A DNA stretch of 64,000 nucleotides from Pseudomonas sp. P7548 (GTDB taxonomy: Bacteria; Pseudomonadota; Gammaproteobacteria; Pseudomonadales; Pseudomonadaceae). The translations under genes were made by a program, and so were the position numbers. The DNA lies in contig NZ_JACARO010000036.1 of the NCBI RefSeq assembly GCF_013386585.1, positions 62,001 through 126,000 of the forward strand, given 5' to 3'. The notes below the pieces were generated by a model. The model was given only the letters and a program-made list of their open reading frames with translations, did not search any database and was not told where the DNA came from. Shown piece by piece: positions 37,890 to 48,507 of the stretch. The first letter of the stretch is position 1, and each line of letters begins with the position of its first letter.

Positions 37890-39430
37890 AGGGGGGATAC
37901 TTCGTCAGCTGGCGGATTCAACCGAGCCCGCCGATTCTCCTGGAACCAATGCAAGGCAATCAGGAACAGCGTCGGCACGCCCAGCAGGCAGGTGATCAGG
38001 AAGAAGTTGTGATAACCGAACTTCTCCACCATCACCCCTGAATAGCCGCCGATCAGGCGCGGCAGCAACAGCATGATCGAGCTCAGCAGCGCATATTGGG
38101 TCGCGGAGAACTTGAGGTTGGTCAGGCTCGACAGGTAGGCCACGAAGGCCGAGGTGGCCAGGCCGGAGCTGAAGTTATCCAGGGAAATCGTGAAAATCAG
38201 CATCTGCAGGTCCGGGCCCATGTCGGCGAGCATCACGAACAGCAGGTTGGTCCCTGCCGAAGCCACGCCGCCGATGAACAGGATCGGCAGGATGCCGAAC
38301 CGCACAATCAACAGGCCGCCCATGCCCGCGCCGAGCAGGGTCATGATCAGGCCGAAGATCTTGCTGACGCCGGCGATCTGATCCTTGGTAAAGCCCTGGT
38401 CGATGTAGAACACGTTCGCCATCACGCCCATCACGGTGTCGGACATGCGGTAGGTCGCAATCAGCCCGAGCAGCAGCAGTGCCTGCCAGCGGTAGCGCAC
38501 GATGAAGTCGTTGACCGGCGTCAGCACCGGCGCCAGGCCACGGCGACCCATCGCCGAAAGGCACAGGCAGGTGAGGGTGATGTAGAGAATGGCGCGCAGG
38601 AAGGCGCGGTCTTCCATCAGCAGTTCCCACAGGCTGACGCCATGGAACAGCACGCTGGCGAAATCCGTGTTGTACAGCTGGGTGAACATCGCCGGCACCG
38701 AGACCAGTAGCACAATCAGGACGAACACCGACACCAACTGGTGCACGAAGCTGTAGCGACCGGCCTGCAACTGGGTGCGCAGCGGTACGTTCGGCTCGCG
38801 CATGAACAGGGTGGTCAGCAACGCCGGGATCATCAGCACGCCGAACAACACGTAGGTACCGGTCCAGGCCGAGTGCTTATAGTTGAAGCCGGTCGAGCCG
38901 AAGCCTTCGGCGAAGAACAGCGCGCCGGCCGTCGCCAGTAGGGCGGCAATGCGGTAGCCAGACATGTAGCTGGCCGCCAGGGCGGCTTGGCGGCTGTCGT
39001 CGGCGATTTCCAGGCGATAGGCGTCCACCGCAATATCTTGGGTGGCCGACGCGAAGGCGACGATGACAGCGATGGCGATCAGCCAGGACAGATGTTTCTG
39101 CGGATCGCAGAAGCCCATGCCGATTAATCCGAGGATCACCAGTGACTGGGCAAGCACCAGCCAGGAACGACGACGCCCGAGTTTACCCAGCAGCGGCAGG
39201 CGCCATTGGTCGAGCAGCGGTGACCAGACCCATTTAAAGGCGTAGGCCAGACCGATCAGGCTCGCATAGCCGATGGTCTCGCGGGCCACACCGGCCTCGC
39301 GCAACCACACGGAAAGCGTCGAGAACACCAACATGTAAGGCAAGCCGGCGGCGAAGCCGAGCAACAACAGCACTAACGTCGAGGGGCTGGCATAGGCGGC
39401 GAGCGCGGCGCGCCAGGTTTTACGGGGCAT
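37886..39430 (-). CDS. ampG: AmpG-type muropeptide permease
   Basis: This 514-residue MFS protein has about 14 membrane helices. It opens GFAAGLPYMLVFSTLSVWLREAGV, and FKWVWSPLLDQWRLPLLGKLGRRR follows, the loop diagnostic of AmpG, with DIAVDAYRLE later. It imports anhydro-muropeptides from the periplasm for cell wall recycling, and thereby controls AmpR-dependent beta-lactamase induction where present. The stop lies within the REPIN's right arm. Confidence 0.9.
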   Translation of the reverse strand: MPRKTWRAALAAYASPSTLVLLLLGFAAGLPYMLVFSTLSVWLREAGVARETIGYASLIGLAYAFKWVWSPLLDQWRLPLLGKLGRRRSWLVLAQSLVILGLIGMGFCDPQKHLSWLIAIAVIVAFASATQDIAVDAYRLEIADDSRQAALAASYMSGYRIAALLATAGALFFAEGFGSTGFNYKHSAWTGTYVLFGVLMIPALLTTLFMREPNVPLRTQLQAGRYSFVHQLVSVFVLIVLLVSVPAMFTQLYNTDFASVLFHGVSLWELLMEDRAFLRAILYITLTCLCLSAMGRRGLAPVLTPVNDFIVRYRWQALLLLGLIATYRMSDTVMGVMANVFYIDQGFTKDQIAGVSKIFGLIMTLLGAGMGGLLIVRFGILPILFIGGVASAGTNLLFVMLADMGPDLQMLIFTISLDNFSSGLATSAFVAYLSSLTNLKFSATQYALLSSIMLLLPRLIGGYSGVMVEKFGYHNFFLITCLLGVPTLFLIALHWFQENRRARLNPPADEVSPL

Positions 39431-39473
39431 GGGCTGGAGTCTGCCTCAGATTTGCGGAAACAAAGCGCGCACT

Positions 39474-39857
39474 CTAACCGCTGTGCTCTACCGGGCGCCA
39501 GCCATGGCGCTGAATATCCACGCGATTGTTGCGGATCGTGACGCCTTCGCTGCGCAATCGCGCGCGTTGCTCGTCACCTGAGGCACTGCCCACGGGAAGG
39601 CTTATCCGACCGCCGGCACCCAGCACCCGGTGCCAGGGCAGCCGGGTGTCTTCCGGAAGCTGGCTCAAGGTACGCCCGACCCAGCGCGCCGCACGCCCAA
39701 GGCCCGCCAGTTGGGCCAACTCGCCGTAGCTCACCACGCAGCCTGGCGGGACCTGCGCCAGGGTCAGGTACAGCGCCGTGCGGCGCATCTCGGCGGGGCT
39801 TTGCGGGGTTTCGGCAGGTTCATTCACTGTGGGCATATCCGTTGAGATCGTCGGCAT
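39474..39857 (-). CDS. Alkyltransferase-like protein (ATL, MGMT fold without active Cys)
   Basis: The 127-residue protein has the MGMT DNA-binding helix region (LGRAARWVGRTLSQ) and the active-site segment PWHRVLGAGGRISLP. The alkyl-accepting Cys of PCHR is Trp, so it cannot repair by itself. ATL proteins bind O6-alkylguanine and hand it to nucleotide excision repair. The start could be 39857, 39836 or a nearby GTG; I give the longest. Upstream gene on the same strand: none close. Confidence 0.85.
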   Translation of the reverse strand: MPTISTDMPTVNEPAETPQSPAEMRRTALYLTLAQVPPGCVVSYGELAQLAGLGRAARWVGRTLSQLPEDTRLPWHRVLGAGGRISLPVGSASGDEQRARLRSEGVTIRNNRVDIQRHGWRPVEHSG

Positions 39858-39990
39858 CTTTGTCAGAAACGTCTGTAAATATCGCGATGAACAATGAACT
39901 CAACCCAAATCCCTGAGTCAGTCCTTGCTAAGGCGTTATCTAACACGATAATGCCGCCTTTTTTGTCAAACTTGAGCCCCGAACCTGCTT

Positions 39991-40998
39991 ATGTTGTCCA
40001 GAACCCTGCTGTGCCTCGCTGTTTTCAGCGCCTCCACGCCTTTGTTGGCCGACACCGTCTGGTTGAAGAACGGTGACCGCCTGACCGGCAAGATCAAGGT
40101 CTTCGACGGTGGCAAGCTGCTGATCCAGACCGATTACGCAGGGGCTATCCCGGTGGATTGGAAGCAGGTGAAAACCCTGGAGAGCGATCAGGAATTGCTG
40201 GTCAAGCAGGATGCCTACACGGGCGAGAAGGCCAAGTCGCTCAAAGCCGCGGACGACGGTAAAGTAGTCTTGGCCAATGGCGAAGCGCCCAAGACCGTCG
40301 AATTGGCAAGCATCCAGCAGATCATCAAGCCCAAGCCTGTGATCGAAGACCTGGTGTGGAAAGGCAACGTCGACCTGGCGCTGGACTACAAGCGCGCAGA
40401 AAAAGACACCAACGACTACGACATCGACTTCAAGACCACCGCCCGCCACGGCCAATGGCGCCACACCGGGCAGGGCGAGTACAACCGCGAGTTCCAGGAC
40501 GACGTCACCACCACCGACAACTGGGCCCTGGAGTACGACCTGGACCGCTTCCTGACTGAGCACTGGTTCTGGCAGGGCCGCCTGACCTACAAGCGTGACA
40601 AGGTGGAAGACCTGTCCCGCCAGCGCACCGTCGGCACCGGCCCGGGCTACCAGTTCTGGGACGATGAGCTGGGCGCGTTCTCGTTGGGTTCGCTGGTCAA
40701 CCGCACCGATTACGAATATTCCGACGGCGGTAAGGACAACTTCTACTCCGTGGCCATGAAGTGGAACTACAACCGCTACCTGGTGGGCAAGACGGTCGAG
40801 TTCTTTACCAACGGTGAATTGGGCCGGCCGATCGACGGACCGGTGGATTACTCCCTGGATGCGGAAATGGGCCTGCGCTACAAAGTCACCGAGTGGGCCT
40901 CGCTCAACCTCAAGGCCGAGCGCGACATCATCAGCGGCGATTCGGACAGCAGCCTGAGCAAGACGCGCTACACCGCAGGGTTCGGCGTGGCCTGGTAA
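39991..40998 (+). CDS. DUF481 outer-membrane beta-barrel-like protein
   Basis: This 335-residue protein has a signal peptide (MLSRTLLCLAVFSASTPLLA), an N-terminal domain with WLKNGDRLTGKI and a C-terminal DUF481 region of alternating beta strands ending FGVAW, consistent with a barrel. Many strands show the Trp/Tyr girdle pattern (WALEYDLDRFLTEHWFWQG). DUF481 has no established function. It is a single gene ahead of the HugZ-like gene (108 bases). Confidence 0.87.
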   Translation: MLSRTLLCLAVFSASTPLLADTVWLKNGDRLTGKIKVFDGGKLLIQTDYAGAIPVDWKQVKTLESDQELLVKQDAYTGEKAKSLKAADDGKVVLANGEAPKTVELASIQQIIKPKPVIEDLVWKGNVDLALDYKRAEKDTNDYDIDFKTTARHGQWRHTGQGEYNREFQDDVTTTDNWALEYDLDRFLTEHWFWQGRLTYKRDKVEDLSRQRTVGTGPGYQFWDDELGAFSLGSLVNRTDYEYSDGGKDNFYSVAMKWNYNRYLVGKTVEFFTNGELGRPIDGPVDYSLDAEMGLRYKVTEWASLNLKAERDIISGDSDSSLSKTRYTAGFGVAW

Positions 40999-41105
40999 AC
41001 AGCCTTACAAAACCTGCTTGGCAACCTTTGCCGATATTGATTACCTTGTGGTTGAGATCCATTCCCATATGCCATGGGCGGCTGAATACCCCGAGGAGTC
41101 ATACG

Positions 41106-41837
41106 TTGAGCACACAGGTTGCCAAGAACGCCCGAGAGCTGTTGCTCAAGGAATACCGTGGGGCGCTCGCCACACTGTCCAAAGCCATGCCTGGCTTTCC
41201 CTTCGGCTCGGTAGTGCCGTATTGCCTCGACGATCAAGGCCGCCCGCTGATCCTGATCAGCCGCATCGCCCAGCACACCCATAACCTGCAGAAAGACCCC
41301 AAGTGCTCGTTGCTGGTGGGTGAGCGCGAGGCCGATGATGTGCAAGCGGTAGGGCGCCTGACCTACCTGGCCGAAGCCGAGAAGCTGGAAGACGCCGCAG
41401 CCATCGAGGCGGCAGCCGAGCGTTATTACCGCTACTTCCCCGATTCCGCCAATTACCACAAGGCCCATGACTTCGACTTCTGGGTGCTCAAGCCGGTGCG
41501 TCACCGTTATATCGGCGGGTTTGGCGCGATTCACTGGGTCGATGAACTGACGCTCGCCAACCCGTTCGCCGGCAAGGCCGAGCGCAGCATGATCGAGCAC
41601 ATGAACAGCGATCACACCAAGGCCATCGCCCATTACGTCGACCTCACCGGTTTGCCGACCTCCGAGCCAGCTCAATTGGCGGGCATCGACAGTGAAGGCA
41701 TGCACCTGCGTATAGGCCAATCCTTATATTGGTTGCCCTTTGCGGAGTCTTGCAACACCCCGACACAAGTGCGCGAAGCCTTGGTTTCCTTGGCTCACGC
41801 CGAGGTCTGGCCGAAAAAAGCAGCGGCCAGTGCTTGA
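41106..41837 (+). CDS. HugZ-family flavin/heme-binding-like protein (split barrel + DUF2470)
   Basis: The 243-residue protein has an N-terminal pyridoxamine-oxidase-like split barrel (GFPFGSVVPYCLDDQGRPLI) and a C-terminal DUF2470 domain (about 160-235, MIEHMNSDHTKAIAHYV). This is the HugZ layout; HugZ of Helicobacter degrades heme, but the role of Pseudomonas homologues is not proven. I chose TTG 41106, preceded by GAGGAG at nine bases' spacing, because it yields the conserved N-terminus STQVAKNARELLLK. Upstream ATGs have no conserved sequence. Confidence 0.83.
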   Translation: MSTQVAKNARELLLKEYRGALATLSKAMPGFPFGSVVPYCLDDQGRPLILISRIAQHTHNLQKDPKCSLLVGEREADDVQAVGRLTYLAEAEKLEDAAAIEAAAERYYRYFPDSANYHKAHDFDFWVLKPVRHRYIGGFGAIHWVDELTLANPFAGKAERSMIEHMNSDHTKAIAHYVDLTGLPTSEPAQLAGIDSEGMHLRIGQSLYWLPFAESCNTPTQVREALVSLAHAEVWPKKAAASA

Positions 41838-41903
41838 ATTCACGAAACGGCGACGTCATCTAAGGTGGACTGGCAAGGCATTCTTGCGTTGAGGAACCAT
41901 TTG

Positions 41904-42380
41904 ATGCGCCCTTTTTTGTTGCTCTTTCTGCTGTTCCCGGTGTTGGAGCTGTTCGTCTTCGTTCAAGTCAGCAGCGCGATCGGGTTTTTCCCCGCCCTGT
42001 TGCTGATCATTCTCGGCTCGATGCTCGGCGTTCTGGTGCTGCGCGTCGCCGGCCTGGCCACGGCTCTTCGTGCCCGTGAAAGCCTGAACCGTGGCGAACT
42101 GCCCGCCCAGACCATGCTTGAAGGCCTGATGATGGCCCTGGCCGGTGGCTTGCTGATCCTGCCGGGCTTTATCAGCGATGTGGTCGGCCTGGTCATGTTG
42201 CTGCCGTTCACCCGCAAGCTGCTGGCGGGCAAGATGCGCCAGCGTGCCGAAGAGGCTGCGATCCGTCAGCGAGCGTTCGCCGACGACCTGCAATCCCGTG
42301 GCGGCCCAGCCCCGCGCCAGCCTTTGGAGCGTGAAGGCGACGTGATTGAGGGCGAATTCGAACACCGCGACACCAAGTAA
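41904..42380 (+). CDS. fxsA: FxsA family membrane protein
   Basis: The 158-residue protein has about three N-terminal membrane helices (LLLFLLFPVLELFVFVQV; FFPALLLIILGSMLGVLVLR; LPGFISDVVGLVMLLP) and a polar tail. This is the FxsA pattern; in E. coli it affects exclusion of phage T7. I chose ATG 41904, following GAGGAAC. It ends before a terminator, and the groESL operon starts 247 bases further on, as in many gammaproteobacteria. Confidence 0.93.
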   Translation: MRPFLLLFLLFPVLELFVFVQVSSAIGFFPALLLIILGSMLGVLVLRVAGLATALRARESLNRGELPAQTMLEGLMMALAGGLLILPGFISDVVGLVMLLPFTRKLLAGKMRQRAEEAAIRQRAFADDLQSRGGPAPRQPLEREGDVIEGEFEHRDTK

Positions 42381-42390
42381 CCGCTTAACC

Positions 42391-42422
42391 AGCACGGCAC
42401 CTTCGGGTGCCGTGTTGCTTTT
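42391..42422 (+). terminator. Intrinsic terminator after fxsA
   Basis: GCACGGCACC and GGTGCCGTGT form a stem over a TTCG loop, followed by TGCTTTT. It isolates fxsA from groESL. Confidence 0.88.
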
Positions 42423-42459
42423 ACCGCCCGGCGAGTGCAAAAAAAATCCGCCGAGGCCC

Positions 42460-42487
42460 CTTGTAATAAGCTTATGCGCCCTTATGT
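42460..42487 (+). promoter_or_regulatory. Candidate heat-shock (sigma-32) promoter of groESL
   Basis: CTTGTAA at 42460-42466 resembles the CTTGAAA -35, and CCCTTATGT at 42479-42487 resembles the CCCCATNT -10, with 12 bases between. The groES start is 141 bases downstream. No CIRCE repeat was noticed. Confidence 0.55.
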
Positions 42488-42627
42488 ATCGGTCACCGCA
42501 AGGTTTCTGGTGGCAACGCCAGACAGACTTCCGCGTTTCGCTTGGCGAACCGCGACCGGCACAGCCGGATTACAACCCGCCGGTACTGACACCGGCCGAT
42601 GAAAAACACAATTAGGAGAGATCGACA

Positions 42628-42924
42628 ATGAGCAAGCTTCGTCCTCTGCACGACCGCGTCGTAATCCGTCGCAGCGAAGAAGAAAAGAAAACCGCTGGCG
42701 GTATCGTTCTGCCAGGTTCGGCTGCTGAAAAAGCCAACCACGGTGTGATCGTCGCTGCTGGTCCAGGCAAAACCCTGGAAAACGGTGAAGTGCGTGCTCT
42801 GGCCGTTAAAGTCGGTGACAAGGTTGTATTCGGCCCTTACTCCGGCAGCAACACTGTGAAAGTCGACGGCGAAGACCTGCTGGTCATGGCCGAGAACGAG
42901 ATTCTCGCCGTTCTGGAAGCGTGA
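42628..42924 (+). CDS. groES: Co-chaperonin GroES
   Basis: The 98-residue protein has the GroES start ([22 protein letters not shown]) and the mobile-loop [11 protein letters not shown]. It caps the GroEL ring. TAGGAGAG precedes the ATG. It lies 50 bases before groEL in the same operon. Confidence 0.98.
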   Translation: MSKLRPLHDRVVIRRSEEEKKTAGGIVLPGSAAEKANHGVIVAAGPGKTLENGEVRALAVKVGDKVVFGPYSGSNTVKVDGEDLLVMAENEILAVLEA

Positions 42925-42962
42925 TTTTTCCGCTCACTTTCCCGTTACTCCAAAGAATTTAA

Positions 42963-44621
<1,659 letters not shown>

Positions 44622-44642
44622 GCCAGCCTTACCCCCGTACTG

Positions 44643-44680
44643 AAAAAGCCCCGCCTGCAGTGATGCAGGCGGGGCTTTTT
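44643..44680 (+). terminator. Intrinsic terminator of groESL
   Basis: AAAAAGCCCCGCCTGCA pairs perfectly with TGCAGGCGGGGCTTTTT over a GTGA loop. Confidence 0.97.
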
Positions 44681-44724
44681 ATTGGGCGTACGTAAACGGT
44701 TCTGAAGGTGCCCACCCTCCACAG

Positions 44725-44747
44725 GTGGGAGCGGGCTTGCCCGCGAA
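44725..44747. repeat. Single REP element
   Basis: A lone GTGGGAGCGGGCTTGCCCGC copy with no inverted partner within 100 bases. Confidence 0.85.
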
Positions 44748-44959
44748 AGCGGTCTGCCTGTCGATAAAAATGTTCCATCGATCCAAAATTTTCGCTTCAG
44801 CGCTGTCGTTAAACTGTGAAGCTATAGTGAAAATCTCGTTCAACTGAAATATCGGTTGAAAACCTTAATCGACGGGCCTTCCAGGTCTATCCCTGAGCCA
44901 CACTTGGCCTTAAGCTGCGCGAGCCAACACGGCCGTTACCGCGTACGGAGACACTGCCC

Positions 44960-45643
44960 ATGCGAATTTTATTGGTTGAAGACAACCGCGATATTCTGGC
45001 CAATCTGGCGGATTACCTGGGGCTAAAAGGCTATACCGTGGACTGCGCGCAGGACGGTTTGTCGGGCTTGCACCTGGCTGCCACCGAACACTACGACTTG
45101 ATCGTGCTCGACATCATGTTGCCAGGTATTGATGGCTACACCCTGTGCAAACGCCTGCGCGAAGACGCACGCCGCGACACCCCGGTGATCATGCTCACCG
45201 CTCGCGACCAACTGGATGACCGGCTGCAGGGCTTCAAGTCCGGCGCCGATGACTACCTGCTCAAACCGTTCGCCCTGTCGGAGCTCGCCGCCCGCATCGA
45301 AGCCGTCTTGCGCCGTGCCCAGGGTGGCGGGCGACGTGCCCTGCAAGTCGGCGACCTGAGCTACGACCTTGATACGTTGGAAGTCACCCGCGAAGGGCGC
45401 CTGCTCAAGCTCAACCCGGTCGGCCTGAAGTTGCTGGCGGTGTTGATGCAAAAGAGCCCGCATGTGCTGCGCCGGGAAATTCTCGAAGAAGCGTTGTGGG
45501 GTGATGACTGCCCGGACAGCGACAGCTTGCGCAGCCACGTTCACCAATTGCGCCAAGTGATCGATAAGCCGTTCGCCAAGCCGTTGCTGCAAACGGTGCA
45601 CGGCGTGGGTTATCGCCTGGCCGAGGGTCGTGATGGAGTTTAA
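44960..45643 (+). CDS. colR: OmpR-family response regulator ColR
   Basis: The 227-residue regulator has a receiver (1-118) with acceptor Asp51 (LIVLDIMLPGIDGY) and a C-terminal winged helix (LRREILEEALWG; LLQTVHGVGYRLAE). The sequence and the following gene order match ColR as described in P. fluorescens and P. putida, where ColRS maintains the outer membrane and responds to excess metal. It overlaps colS by 11 bases. Confidence 0.9.
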   Translation: MRILLVEDNRDILANLADYLGLKGYTVDCAQDGLSGLHLAATEHYDLIVLDIMLPGIDGYTLCKRLREDARRDTPVIMLTARDQLDDRLQGFKSGADDYLLKPFALSELAARIEAVLRRAQGGGRRALQVGDLSYDLDTLEVTREGRLLKLNPVGLKLLAVLMQKSPHVLRREILEEALWGDDCPDSDSLRSHVHQLRQVIDKPFAKPLLQTVHGVGYRLAEGRDGV

Positions 45644-46913
45644 GCAAAGCCTTGCCCAGCGGATCATCATCGCCTTTGCGTTGATGAGCGCACTGGTGGC
45701 GGGAGCCTTCGCCATGGGCATTGTCGCCACCGTGCACTTGGTGGAAGAAAAACTCATCTCAGCCGGTTTGGGCGGTGATTTGCAACGCCTGCTGCTGATG
45801 GACAGCGTCGAAGACTGGAGCCACCGGCCCGAGCCGGACCAACTGTTTTACTTCAGCGGTGGGCGCGGTGATTTCGAGTTGCCCAAGGACCTGCGACATC
45901 TGGAGCCGGGTTTTCACGAAGTGTTTCGCGAGGCGCTGTCGTACCACGCCATGGTGGAAGTGGTCGACGGCCGGCGCTACGTGCTGCTGCAGGATCAGAG
46001 TGATTTTGAAGAACGTGAGCGCGTGCTGTTCGCCGTGGTGCTGGTAGGTTTTGTGCTCAGCCTGGCACTGGCGGTGTTCCTCGGCTGGGTGCTGGCCCGC
46101 AAGGTGATGGCGCCGGTGGTACGCCTGGCCCGCCAGGTTCGCCATCGTGACCAACTGCTGGGCCTGGCACCGCCCTTGGCGCCTGACTATGCGGCTGACG
46201 AAGTGGGCGAGTTGGCCGTGGCCTTCGACGCCACCCTGGGCCGGTTGCGCCAGGCGCTGAACCGCGAGCAGATGTTTACCAGCGATGTGAGCCACGAGTT
46301 GCGCACGCCCTTGATGGTGCTGGCCAGCTCCTGCGAATTGCTGCTGGAAAACCCTGCCATCGACCAGCGCGGTCGCAACCAGGTCGAGCGGATTGCCCGG
46401 GCGTGTGAGGAAATGCGCGAACTGGTGCAGACCTTCCTGATGCTCGCCCGTGCCCAGCACGATAACGGCGCCATGTCGCCTCAGGTCAGCCTCTCCCAGG
46501 TGGCCGACGACCTGCTTGGCATCTGGCGTGAACCCATCGAGCGCAAGGGCCTGGAGCTGATCTACCAGCCTGGCCAGCCGCTGGATACACGCTATAACAC
46601 GACGTTCCTGCATGCGGTCATGGGCAACCTGCTGCGCAATGCCTTGCACTACACCGAACAAGGGTTTATCCGCTTGACCCTGGAACCCAGTGGTTTTGTG
46701 GTGGAAGACTCTGGCGTGGGCATCCCCGAAGACAAGCGCGAAGCGATGTTCGAGCCGTTTGTACGGGGCAATGAGAAGCGCGGTGACGGCCTGGGCCTCG
46801 GGCTTTCCCTGGTGCAACGCATCTGTGAGAACCAGGGCTGGAGCGTCAGCCTCAGTACCATGGAGCCCAACGGCTGCCGCTTTCACGTCCAGTTGAGCCA
46901 GGTCAAACCCTGA
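45633..46913 (+). CDS. colS: Sensor histidine kinase ColS
   Basis: The 426-residue kinase has two membrane helices (about 11-33 and 132-154), a periplasmic loop, a HAMP linker, the H-box SDVSHELRTPLMVL with His221 and an ATPase domain with GLGLGLSLVQ. The loop carries Glu38, Glu96 and the ExxE pair Glu126/Glu129. These fit, as I remember them, the metal-sensing glutamates of P. putida ColS (ferric iron, zinc). I chose ATG 45633 over the GTG at 45630. Confidence 0.9.
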   Translation: MEFKQSLAQRIIIAFALMSALVAGAFAMGIVATVHLVEEKLISAGLGGDLQRLLLMDSVEDWSHRPEPDQLFYFSGGRGDFELPKDLRHLEPGFHEVFREALSYHAMVEVVDGRRYVLLQDQSDFEERERVLFAVVLVGFVLSLALAVFLGWVLARKVMAPVVRLARQVRHRDQLLGLAPPLAPDYAADEVGELAVAFDATLGRLRQALNREQMFTSDVSHELRTPLMVLASSCELLLENPAIDQRGRNQVERIARACEEMRELVQTFLMLARAQHDNGAMSPQVSLSQVADDLLGIWREPIERKGLELIYQPGQPLDTRYNTTFLHAVMGNLLRNALHYTEQGFIRLTLEPSGFVVEDSGVGIPEDKREAMFEPFVRGNEKRGDGLGLGLSLVQRICENQGWSVSLSTMEPNGCRFHVQLSQVKP

Positions 46914-47102
46914 GCCCCCTCCCTGCCGCTATCCTGCGGCAGATCCCCTCCTTTTCGGCGAAGATGGCCCCATGCCACTGCTTGTATCTGTAAAGTCTTG
47001 AAATGTATGGGATTGGACAGGACAAGTTTTTCACAACGGGTTGACCTGTTGATCACAGTTCGCTGCTTAAGGTTGTAGGCATCAGCAACTGGAGATCCGT
47101 TG

Positions 47103-47783
47103 ATGTCTACCCCGACCAAGCTTGAATTTTCTGAAAAGTACGACGATCAGCACGCCCAGAAATATTTGCTCAAGCATCAGGACAATCTGGCTCGCCGGTT
47201 GTCCCACAAACGCGACGAGCAATTGGCGCGCGGTGCACTGGCCATGGCCGGTGAGCCCGGCCTGGTGCTGGACCTGCCGTGCGGAGCGGGGCGTTTCTGG
47301 CCGCTGCTGGCCGAGAAGCCCAACCGTGTGATCATCGGGGCCGACAATTCGGCGTCGATGCTGAAGGTGGCGACCGCGGCCCAACCCGCCGATGTGGTGA
47401 AACGGGTACGGCCCTTGCAGACATCTGCCTTTGATATCGATCTGCCCGATAACTCGGTCGACAGCATTTTCTGCATGCGCTTGATGCACCACATTGGTGA
47501 TCCGGCGCACCGGCTGTCGATACTGCGGGAGTTTCAGCGGGTCACCCGCGACAGCGTGATCATTTCGCTGTGGGTGGATGGCAACTTCAAGGCTTGGAAA
47601 CGCAAGCGCGCCGAAGTCAAACGTCGTAAGAAAGGTGAGCAGGAAGGTTACCAAAATCGGTTTGTGTTACCGGCTGCTACTGTTGAGGCAGAGTTTGAGC
47701 AAGCCGGTTTCCGTGTTCAGGAGTCTCTGGACTTCATACCGCTCTATGCCATGTGGCGAGTGTATGTCTTGCGTAAGAGGTAA
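47103..47783 (+). CDS. Class I SAM-dependent methyltransferase (orf222-type, ColR region)
   Basis: The 226-residue protein has the AdoMet-binding GEPGLVLDLPCGAGRFWPLL and IIGADNSASML, then DNSVDSIFCMRLMHH. This fits the class I methyltransferase fold. In P. fluorescens WCS365 the gene after colS is a methyltransferase-like orf222, reported to be cotranscribed with wapQ and ColR-dependent. I chose ATG 47103 with GGAG upstream, not the TTG before it. The substrate (LPS, quinone or other) is unknown. Confidence 0.85.
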   Translation: MSTPTKLEFSEKYDDQHAQKYLLKHQDNLARRLSHKRDEQLARGALAMAGEPGLVLDLPCGAGRFWPLLAEKPNRVIIGADNSASMLKVATAAQPADVVKRVRPLQTSAFDIDLPDNSVDSIFCMRLMHHIGDPAHRLSILREFQRVTRDSVIISLWVDGNFKAWKRKRAEVKRRKKGEQEGYQNRFVLPAATVEAEFEQAGFRVQESLDFIPLYAMWRVYVLRKR

Positions 47784-47787
47784 CAGG

Positions 47788-48507
47788 ATGGCAGTTGAGT
47801 GCGCAGTAGGCAGTCATGTAGCTCCCGAAGAACGATTCGATTTTTTCTGGCGCCAGCAAGGCGAGTGGGTTGAAGAGCCCAACCGTCGGCGCGGCGGTGA
47901 AAGTGGTGTACAGCGGGTGATCAGCCCCAATGGCCGCTTGCTCTACAGCAAGCGCCAGACCGGGCATATCTACCGCAGCTTGTTGCATCCGTTTGGACGC
48001 CCGACCGTCCTGCGCGAACGTGATGCCCTCAAGGGGCTGCGTTTGCTGGATGTGCGGGTGCCGGAGCTGGTGTTCTGTGAGGCGCGTCGCGACCCTGAGC
48101 ATCAATGGAAGGCCCTGTTGGTGACCGCGTCCCTGGACGGCTTCGACGAAATCGAAAACTGGTATGCCGCCGGTGGCCGTGAACAGTACGGCGAACAGGT
48201 GCATGAACGGATGCTCAAGGAGTTGGCGGGCACCCTGGCGCGCATGCACAAGGGCCGTTGGCAGCACGGTTGCCTCTACATCAAGCATATCTTTGTGCGG
48301 GTAACGGGCGAGGGTGACTCGGCCAATGTGGAAGTGGCGCTGCTGGACTTCGAGAAATGCCGCCAGCGCTTGACCGCTTATCGGGCGGCTTCCCATGACA
48401 TGCTGCAACTGCGCCGCCATTCGTCGTGGAGCAGTACCGACTGGGAAAAACTCAGCTACTTTTACGAGACGGCGTTTGGCAGCGCTATCAAGGGTTTAAC
48501 CAGATGA
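47788..48507 (+). CDS. wapQ: Lipopolysaccharide kinase, InaA/WapQ family
   Basis: The 239-residue protein has a small kinase fold. The catalytic loop is GRWQHGCLYIKHIFVRV and the metal-binding segment is VALLDFEKCRQ. It begins MAVECAVGSHVAPEERFDFF. It would phosphorylate an LPS core sugar in the inner leaflet. The ATG at 47788 follows AAGAGG and sits 4 bases after the methyltransferase stop. A 75-residue gene overlaps its end. Confidence 0.85.
   Translation: MAVECAVGSHVAPEERFDFFWRQQGEWVEEPNRRRGGESGVQRVISPNGRLLYSKRQTGHIYRSLLHPFGRPTVLRERDALKGLRLLDVRVPELVFCEARRDPEHQWKALLVTASLDGFDEIENWYAAGGREQYGEQVHERMLKELAGTLARMHKGRWQHGCLYIKHIFVRVTGEGDSANVEVALLDFEKCRQRLTAYRAASHDMLQLRRHSSWSSTDWEKLSYFYETAFGSAIKGLTR

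Larger units (their letters stand above)
44622..44959 (+). other. Region between groEL and colR
   Basis: It holds the groEL terminator (44643-44680), a lone REP (44725-44747) and, at 44839-44860, an inverted repeat TTCAAC-N10-GTTGAA. A TATAGT at 44823 may be a colR -10, but its -35 is poor. No gene is seen. Confidence 0.5.
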
